DNA from: Aggregatibacter aphrophilus ATCC 33389
GTDB lineage: Bacteria; Pseudomonadota; Gammaproteobacteria; Enterobacterales; Pasteurellaceae
Direction of reading: 5' to 3'
DNA: 64,000 bases
Assembly (NCBI RefSeq): GCF_900636915.1
Contig: NZ_LR134327.1
Location: 2,046,001-2,110,000, forward strand
Part shown: piece by piece, positions 58,957 to 64,000 of the stretch
Position numbering within the stretch: the stretch's first letter is position 1
How the letters are laid out: each line of letters starts with the position of its first letter
The notes under the pieces: model-generated
Told to the model about the DNA's origin: nothing
The model's input: the letters and a program-made list of their open reading frames with translations, nothing else
Database searches by the model: none
Made by a program: the position numbers and the translations under genes

Positions 58957-60885
58957 TCACCGCACTTTTTCGTCTGCTTCACTTTTCTTTGGTGTTTTTG
59001 GCTTTTTCGTTTTCACATTTTGATTATGACGACTTAGCTCGCGCAATGCGGAGAAATTAATATAGTGCAATAACTCAGGCAAAAGCTGGGTAAGATTTTG
59101 CATAAATTGCTGATAACTCGCCTGTTTTCGACTAATGCTGTCTAGTTGAGATTCCCAATGTGCCGTCATATCGGGTTGGGTAGCCACATCCGGCAAAGCA
59201 TTGATTAAAATACGCCCTGCCTCGGTGCTGTGAATATTGCGCCCTTTTTTATATAGAAAGCCCCGCTTAAACAATAATTCAATAATTCCCGCCCGAGTGG
59301 CTTCGGTGCCTAATCCATCGGTTTCTCGCAGAATTTTTTTTAACTCTTTGTCTTGCACGAAACGGGCAATACCCGTCATAGCAGAAAGCAACGTTGCATC
59401 GGTAAAGGGTTTCGGCGGTTGTGTTTTTTTACTGACAATGTCGCCTTTCTCGCAATGCAAAATCTGTCCTTTTTTCACCACCGGCAACAAGGCATCAGGC
59501 TGTTCATCATCGTTATCTTCTTTTCCCCAAAGTTGTTTCCAACCGGCAATTTGTAAGTTGCGCGCTTGGGCAACGAAAGTTCCGCCTGCGATATCCAAGG
59601 TAATTTTGCATTTACGGTATTTCGCGTCGGGGCAAAACTGCATGAGATATTGGCGAGCAATAAGAAAATATATGTTTTGTTCCGTTTGGGTTAAGCTAAC
59701 GGCACGATTTTTGGCTGTAGGAATAATGGCATGGTGCGCTTCCACTTTTTTATCGTTCCAACAACGATTTTTCTGTTCAGGATTGATAATTTCGGGCAGG
59801 GGTTGAAATGGTGTTAAATGAGTAGAAATAGCATTCATCACCGCCATACGATCGGCAAAATGCTCTTTCGGCAAATAACGACAATCGGAGCGCGGATAAG
59901 TAATGAGTTTGTGTGTTTCATACAAACGCTGGCAAGTGTCTAGCACTTCCTGCGCCGACATCCCGAAACGCTTGGCGGCATCAATTTGCAATGCAGAAAG
60001 GGAATATGGCAACGGTGCCGTTTCTTTTTCCCTCTTATCCGTGTAATCGGTGACTTTTGCCGGTTGGTCGGTAATGCGTTTGACGACATTTTCCGCAAGC
60101 GCGCGGGAAAGTACACGTCCGTCGTCGTCCTGATAATCTTCGCAGGCTTTGCTCGGCTGCCATAAAGCGGAAAAAAGTGCGGTTTCCTCTTTCGGATCGC
60201 GCACCCAAGCCAGCACTTCAAAAAAATCTTTTGGTTGGAAATTTTCAATTTCCAAATCACGACGTACGATCAAGCCCAGCACCGGTGTTTGTACACGCCC
60301 AACAGAAAGCACGCCGTTATAGCCTGCCTGTCTGCCTCGAATGGTATAAGCGCGAGTCATATTAATACCATAAAGCCAATCGGCGCGGGCGCGGGCTAAT
60401 GCGGAGGTAGCAAGAGGGATGAAATCTCGGTTAGGTTGTAATTTTTTGATGGCTTTTTCTACCGCACTTGGGTTCAAATCGCTGATTAAACAACGTTGAA
60501 TGGCATTACGCTTATCGGCAGGCAAATTGAGATAACTGAACACCTCGTCCACCAACAGTTGTCCCTCTCGATCCGGGTCGCCTGCGTTGACCAATATATC
60601 GGCTTGATGTACCAGTTTTTCAACGGTTTTCAGTTGCTTATGGGTTTCTTTTTTCGGAATGAGCAGCCACTTTTGCGGCACGATAGGCAAATCCTCTAAG
60701 CGCCATTGTTTGAAGCGTGCGTCGTAAGCGTCAGGTTCCGCCTGTTCCAACAAATGCCCTACGCACCAAGTGACATAATCGTTATCGCCGCATTTAATGA
60801 AGCCATCACCACGTTGGTGCGGCTTGGGCAAAACATCGGCAATGGCACGTCCAAGACTCGGTTTTTCAGCTATAAACAGTCGCAT
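58957..60885 (-). CDS. topB: DNA topoisomerase III
   Basis: A 642-residue type IA topoisomerase. The Toprim domain starts [20 protein letters not shown] and has [15 protein letters not shown] (about 100-114). The catalytic Tyr is in [12 protein letters not shown] near residue 330. [16 protein letters not shown] follows. The C terminus ends in a Lys-rich tail ([16 protein letters not shown]). It decatenates DNA. Confidence 0.96.
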   Translation of the reverse strand: MRLFIAEKPSLGRAIADVLPKPHQRGDGFIKCGDNDYVTWCVGHLLEQAEPDAYDARFKQWRLEDLPIVPQKWLLIPKKETHKQLKTVEKLVHQADILVNAGDPDREGQLLVDEVFSYLNLPADKRNAIQRCLISDLNPSAVEKAIKKLQPNRDFIPLATSALARARADWLYGINMTRAYTIRGRQAGYNGVLSVGRVQTPVLGLIVRRDLEIENFQPKDFFEVLAWVRDPKEETALFSALWQPSKACEDYQDDDGRVLSRALAENVVKRITDQPAKVTDYTDKREKETAPLPYSLSALQIDAAKRFGMSAQEVLDTCQRLYETHKLITYPRSDCRYLPKEHFADRMAVMNAISTHLTPFQPLPEIINPEQKNRCWNDKKVEAHHAIIPTAKNRAVSLTQTEQNIYFLIARQYLMQFCPDAKYRKCKITLDIAGGTFVAQARNLQIAGWKQLWGKEDNDDEQPDALLPVVKKGQILHCEKGDIVSKKTQPPKPFTDATLLSAMTGIARFVQDKELKKILRETDGLGTEATRAGIIELLFKRGFLYKKGRNIHSTEAGRILINALPDVATQPDMTAHWESQLDSISRKQASYQQFMQNLTQLLPELLHYINFSALRELSRHNQNVKTKKPKTPKKSEADEKVR

Positions 60886-60900
60886 AGATGAGAATCAAGC

Positions 60901-61503
60901 TTAGCCGATTTCACGACGGCCCAAGAAAGAATGGGTTAAGGTGGTGCCGTCCACCATTTCTAGCTCCCCGCCCACCGGGATGCCGTGGGCAATACGGCTG
61001 ACTTTAACTTTTTGTTGCAAACAAAGTTCTGCGATGTAGTTTGCAGTGGCATCGCCTTCCACCGTTGGGTTGGTGGCAAGAATCACTTCATTAAACGATT
61101 CCGTTTGCAATCGTTTTTGCAGTAAATCCAAGCCAATTTCACGCGGACCGATGCCATCTAACGGCGACAAATGCCCCATAAGCACGAAATAACGTCCTGA
61201 GAATTGACCGGTTTGTTCAATAGCAAGAATGTCTGCCGGCATTTCCACCACACACAGCAAACCTGAATTTTGACGACGAGGATTGTTACAAATACTGCAA
61301 ACCGCTTCCTCGGTAAAAGTTCGGCAATGTTCGCAGTGACCGATTTTTGACATGGCTTCCGTCAAACTTTGCGCCAAACGCATTCCACCGCCTCGATTAC
61401 GCTGCAATAAATGGTATGCCATCCGTTGTGCGGATTTTGGCCCGACCCCCGGTAGCACGCGTAAGCTTTCGATTAAATTTTCTAACAATGGACTGGTTTG
61501 CAT
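60901..61503 (-). CDS. recR: Recombination protein RecR
   Basis: A 200-residue RecFOR component. Helix-hairpin-helix [17 protein letters not shown], a zinc finger with Cys57, Cys60, Cys69 and Cys72 (GHCEHC, VCSIC), and a Toprim domain ([34 protein letters not shown]). It follows ybaB as in E. coli and precedes topB by 15 bases. Confidence 0.97.
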   Translation of the reverse strand: MQTSPLLENLIESLRVLPGVGPKSAQRMAYHLLQRNRGGGMRLAQSLTEAMSKIGHCEHCRTFTEEAVCSICNNPRRQNSGLLCVVEMPADILAIEQTGQFSGRYFVLMGHLSPLDGIGPREIGLDLLQKRLQTESFNEVILATNPTVEGDATANYIAELCLQQKVKVSRIAHGIPVGGELEMVDGTTLTHSFLGRREIG

Positions 61504-61533
61504 AGCATTCTCGATAGATTTGATAAAAAAATA

Positions 61534-61570
61534 AACCGCACTTTAAGGATCGATTAACGAAAAGTGCGGT
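61534..61570. repeat. Inverted uptake-sequence pair between ybaB and recR
   Basis: AACCGCACTTT and AAAGTGCGGT separated by 16 bases; a weak stem with no clear T-run, so probably only attenuating. Confidence 0.5.
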
Positions 61571-61589
61571 CAATTTTGGCGATATTTTT

Positions 61590-61919
61590 TTAGAATGGCA
61601 TTTTAAAGCCTGGCGGCAATGACATACCGGCAGTGACAGAAGCCATTTTTTCTTTTTGTAATTCTTCAGCACGACGCACGGCATCGTTATACGCCGCCGC
61701 AATTAAGTCTTCCAACATTTCTTTGTCGTCTTCCATTAAAGAAGGATCAATTTCTACGCGACGACAATTGTGCGCACCGTTTACAGTAATTTTCACCAAT
61801 CCGGCACCGGATTCACCGGTCACTTCCAATTGAGCAATTTCTTCCTGCATTTTCTGCATTTTTTCTTGCATTTGTTGGGCTTGTTTCATTAAGCCGCCCA
61901 AGCCACCTTTTCCGAACAT
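61590..61919 (-). CDS. ybaB: Nucleoid-associated protein YbaB/EbfC
   Basis: A 109-residue DNA-binding protein. It opens [20 protein letters not shown], with a coiled helix, then [21 protein letters not shown] and a C-terminal [12 protein letters not shown]. The start at 61919, after GGAAG, is favoured over an upstream ATG that adds 13 unlikely residues. Operon with recR. Confidence 0.96.
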   Translation of the reverse strand: MFGKGGLGGLMKQAQQMQEKMQKMQEEIAQLEVTGESGAGLVKITVNGAHNCRRVEIDPSLMEDDKEMLEDLIAAAYNDAVRRAEELQKEKMASVTAGMSLPPGFKMPF

Positions 61920-62102
61920 AAATTTTCTTCCATTATTTGAGTAAAAAAGTGGACGCATTTTAACGGAATTTTTTGCCCTTGGAAATATTCAAATTCATTA
62001 ATAGGTTGTTCCGGCATATTAATCCGTATTACCATTAAAGCTTTTCAATTCGTGCTGGAAAATGACCGCACTTTATGTTGATCGATCATAAGTAGGAAGA
62101 TT

Positions 62103-63173
62103 ATGGAAGCCAGACATTACCTGAGTTTTGAAATCGCCTTCGTGGCATTACAGCTTATGCTTTGGGTTTTCGCCCGCACATTAAGCTGGATTTTCAATTT
62201 AGAAGGGAAAAGCCGTCGTCGTTTAACCATTTGGGTCTTTATCGTGCTGAATTGTGTGGTGTTAAGTGCACCATTACGCCTATTTGCCGAAACGTTTATC
62301 GTGAGTGCCTTTACGCTCACCTTGCTTCTTTTTTCGGGCTTTAGTAGTGTTACTGTAGGCGTATTGCATATCTTTTTTAAAAAATGGGACAAGGTGTTAA
62401 AACTGCTCTATCCGATTATCTTCCTTGGTTTCATCGGGCTTGGTTTGTATAACGCTTACACACCTGTGGTACACCATTATCAAGTACGATTGAACAAACC
62501 GATGAAACCGTTACGTATCGGGATGGCTAGCGACACACATTTAGGGAAATTCTTTGGTGCTAAGCAATTGGACAAACTGGCTGCGATTATGCAACAGGAA
62601 AAGGTGGATATTATCCTCCTGCCGGGCGATATTATGGATGATAACGTCAACGCCTATTTAGCGGAGAAAATGCAACCGCACTTAGCCAAACTACAAGCTC
62701 CCCTTGGGGTTTATGCCACACTAGGCAATCATGATTTCTTTGGTGACCAAGCGCGTATTGAACAGGAAATTCGCAAAGCAGGCATTATTCCTGTGATGGA
62801 TGAAAGTTTGGTGATTGATGATCGCTTTACGCTAATTGGGCGTAACGATGATTTAGTAACGGATCGACCTACCACTGCGCAATTATTAAAGGATGTGAAT
62901 ACAGATCTGCCTGTGATTTTAATGGATCACCGTCCGACAGATATTGAACAACACGCCAATTTGCCCATTGATATTCAACTTTCCGGTCATGCCCATAACG
63001 GACAGATTTTTCCGGCAAATCTCATTGTGAAATTTATTTATCGTTTAAGCTATGGTTATGAACAAATCAATCAAGGCCACTTTTTCGTCACCTCCGGCTA
63101 TGGATTTTGGGGCGTGCCAATGCGTTTGGGTTCAGAATCAGAAGTGATGATCATTGACGTGGTCGGAGGTTAA
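62103..63173 (+). CDS. Membrane-anchored calcineurin-like metallophosphoesterase
   Basis: A 356-residue protein. Residues 1-125 hold four hydrophobic segments; residues 135-356 form a metallophosphoesterase with ASDTHLGK, LLPGDIMDDN, TLGNHDFFGD, LMDHRPTD and SGHAHNGQIFPAN, which supply the Asp, His and Asn metal ligands. It belongs to the family that includes YaeI-like and UDP-diacylglucosamine-related enzymes, but the substrate is unknown. It should act on the inner membrane. No partner gene is obvious; the next gene is an iron-binding protein. Confidence 0.9.
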   Translation: MEARHYLSFEIAFVALQLMLWVFARTLSWIFNLEGKSRRRLTIWVFIVLNCVVLSAPLRLFAETFIVSAFTLTLLLFSGFSSVTVGVLHIFFKKWDKVLKLLYPIIFLGFIGLGLYNAYTPVVHHYQVRLNKPMKPLRIGMASDTHLGKFFGAKQLDKLAAIMQQEKVDIILLPGDIMDDNVNAYLAEKMQPHLAKLQAPLGVYATLGNHDFFGDQARIEQEIRKAGIIPVMDESLVIDDRFTLIGRNDDLVTDRPTTAQLLKDVNTDLPVILMDHRPTDIEQHANLPIDIQLSGHAHNGQIFPANLIVKFIYRLSYGYEQINQGHFFVTSGYGFWGVPMRLGSESEVMIIDVVGG

Positions 63174-63256
63174 AAAAAGAACTATTCTCAATATTAAGTC
63201 CTGTGTATAATCCAACCTCTTACGCTGATATTTTTATGATGACAGAGGACTCGGAA

Positions 63257-64000
63257 ATGAAAAAATTCGTCAAAGCAACCCTTACTTCTCTTTTCCTTAT
63301 GGCTTCTGTGACGGCAAGTGCTGTAACCGTCACCGATGCTAAAGGTGAATTCACTCTTGATCAAACCCCAAGTCGCATTGTCGCATTAGAATATTCTTTC
63401 GTTGATGCCCTTGCTCAAGTCGGTGTTAGCCCGGTCGGCGTTGCCGATGACAACGACAAAACCCGCATTTTGCAGGAAGTGCGCGATAAGATTCAACCTT
63501 GGCAATCTGTCGGTACCCGTTCGCAACCAAGTCTTGAAGCGATTGCCGCATTAAAACCCGATTTAATTATCGCTGATCCTTCCCGTCACACAGCTGTGTA
63601 TGAAGAATTGAAAAAAATCGCCCCGACCATGATGTTTGATTCCCGCCATGAAAGCTATCAGGAGAATCTTGATACGGCACAAAAAATCGGCGATGTTGTC
63701 GGTAAAGGGGGTGAAATGAAATTGCAAATTGATAAACACAATAAAATTATCGAAAGCATTACGCAAAATATCAATGTGAAAGGCAAAAAAGCAATTTTCG
63801 GCACCTCCCGCGAAGACAAATTCAATTTACAAAATGACAGTGGTTATGTCGCCAGCTTCCTTGGTGTTCTAGGTTTTAACTCGCCAAAATTACCAAACGC
63901 CACTCAAGCCTTTGCTGAAATCAATCTTGAGCAATTAGTGATGGAAAAACCGGACTATATGTTTATCGCCCACTATCGCCAAGAAAGTATCGCCCGCAAA
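63257..64000 (+). CDS. Periplasmic siderophore/iron-citrate binding protein, FecB-like (3' end cut off)
   Basis: An open frame of 248 residues running off the right edge. Signal peptide MKKFVKATLTSLFLMASVTA ends ASA. Mature part: TPSRIVALEYSFVDALAQVG, PSLEAIAALKPDLIIAD and EINLEQLVMEKPDYMFI, typical of FecB/FhuD-type binding proteins for ferric siderophores or ferric dicitrate. GAGGACTCGGAA precedes ATG. The permease and ATPase genes probably follow outside the window. A 60-base gap separates it from the phosphoesterase. Confidence 0.88.
   Translation, partial: MKKFVKATLTSLFLMASVTASAVTVTDAKGEFTLDQTPSRIVALEYSFVDALAQVGVSPVGVADDNDKTRILQEVRDKIQPWQSVGTRSQPSLEAIAALKPDLIIADPSRHTAVYEELKKIAPTMMFDSRHESYQENLDTAQKIGDVVGKGGEMKLQIDKHNKIIESITQNINVKGKKAIFGTSREDKFNLQNDSGYVASFLGVLGFNSPKLPNATQAFAEINLEQLVMEKPDYMFIAHYRQESIARK

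Overview
The window is a 64 kb chromosomal segment from a Pasteurellaceae bacterium of the Haemophilus/Aggregatibacter group. The main evidence is the Hin-type DNA uptake sequence 5'-AAGTGCGGT (or ACCGCACTT), seen about fifty times by eye on both strands, inside genes and as inverted pairs that form terminators. Gene orders also fit: grpE-nadK-recN, yciC-yciB-yciA-yciI-slt-trpR-mtgA, galTKM/galR/mglBAC, serC-hisC-aroA, and an ArcB without a PAS domain. Aggregatibacter is the best guess from the metabolic gene mix, but the species cannot be fixed by eye.

Layout. 1-1007: end of a periplasmic AfuA/FbpA-type binding protein. 1161-5309: defence and stress island with a hipBA persistence module facing a compact HpaII-type restriction-modification operon (vsr, M.HpaII, R.HpaII). 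The R-M genes are AT-rich and I saw no uptake sequences in them. 5365-9515: valS, a small unknown two-helix membrane protein coupled to yqfB, and holC. 9733-16519: fumC, a secreted unknown protein, ycfP-rimK, nfsA/grxA, a frameshifted gene remnant and tyrP. 17588-24500: a complete L-ascorbate (ula) regulon in two divergent operons, with a fused PTS EIICB protein. 24614-26121: a DUF3290-DUF421 membrane pair and a coiled-coil protein. 26320-29915: serC-hisC-aroA. 30128-38586: galactose regulon (galTKM, galR, mglBAC) with three matching operators and CRP-like sites. 38782-44186: arcB, fabB, mnmC. 44367-47435: large TonB-dependent haem-protein receptor with a Fur-like box. 47545-50919: grpE, nadK, recN with two tandem SOS-like boxes. 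51148-56662: yciCBAI, slt, trpR, mtgA. 56831-58451: nhaA, a broken excalibur-domain gene and tRNA-Leu(GAG). 58467-61919: secG, topB, recR, ybaB. 62103-64000: a membrane metallophosphoesterase and the start of a FecB-like iron-siderophore binding protein.

How the genes work together. Two sugar systems are complete: ascorbate is taken up and phosphorylated by UlaAB-C, then passes through UlaG, UlaD, UlaE and UlaF to xylulose-5-phosphate; galactose enters through MglBAC and is handled by GalM, GalK and GalT. Iron or haem capture appears at 44367 and 63257; the binding protein at the left end may carry iron or sugar phosphates.

Most genes are well known. The less explained items are the two-helix membrane protein beside yqfB, the nested inverted-repeat element after aroA, a family of short intergenic hairpins ending in CCCTACAAA, the terminator placed only 24 bases before the DUF3290 gene, the Vsr variant in the HpaII island, and uptake sequences placed in signal-peptide cores. 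I found no clear new multi-gene system.
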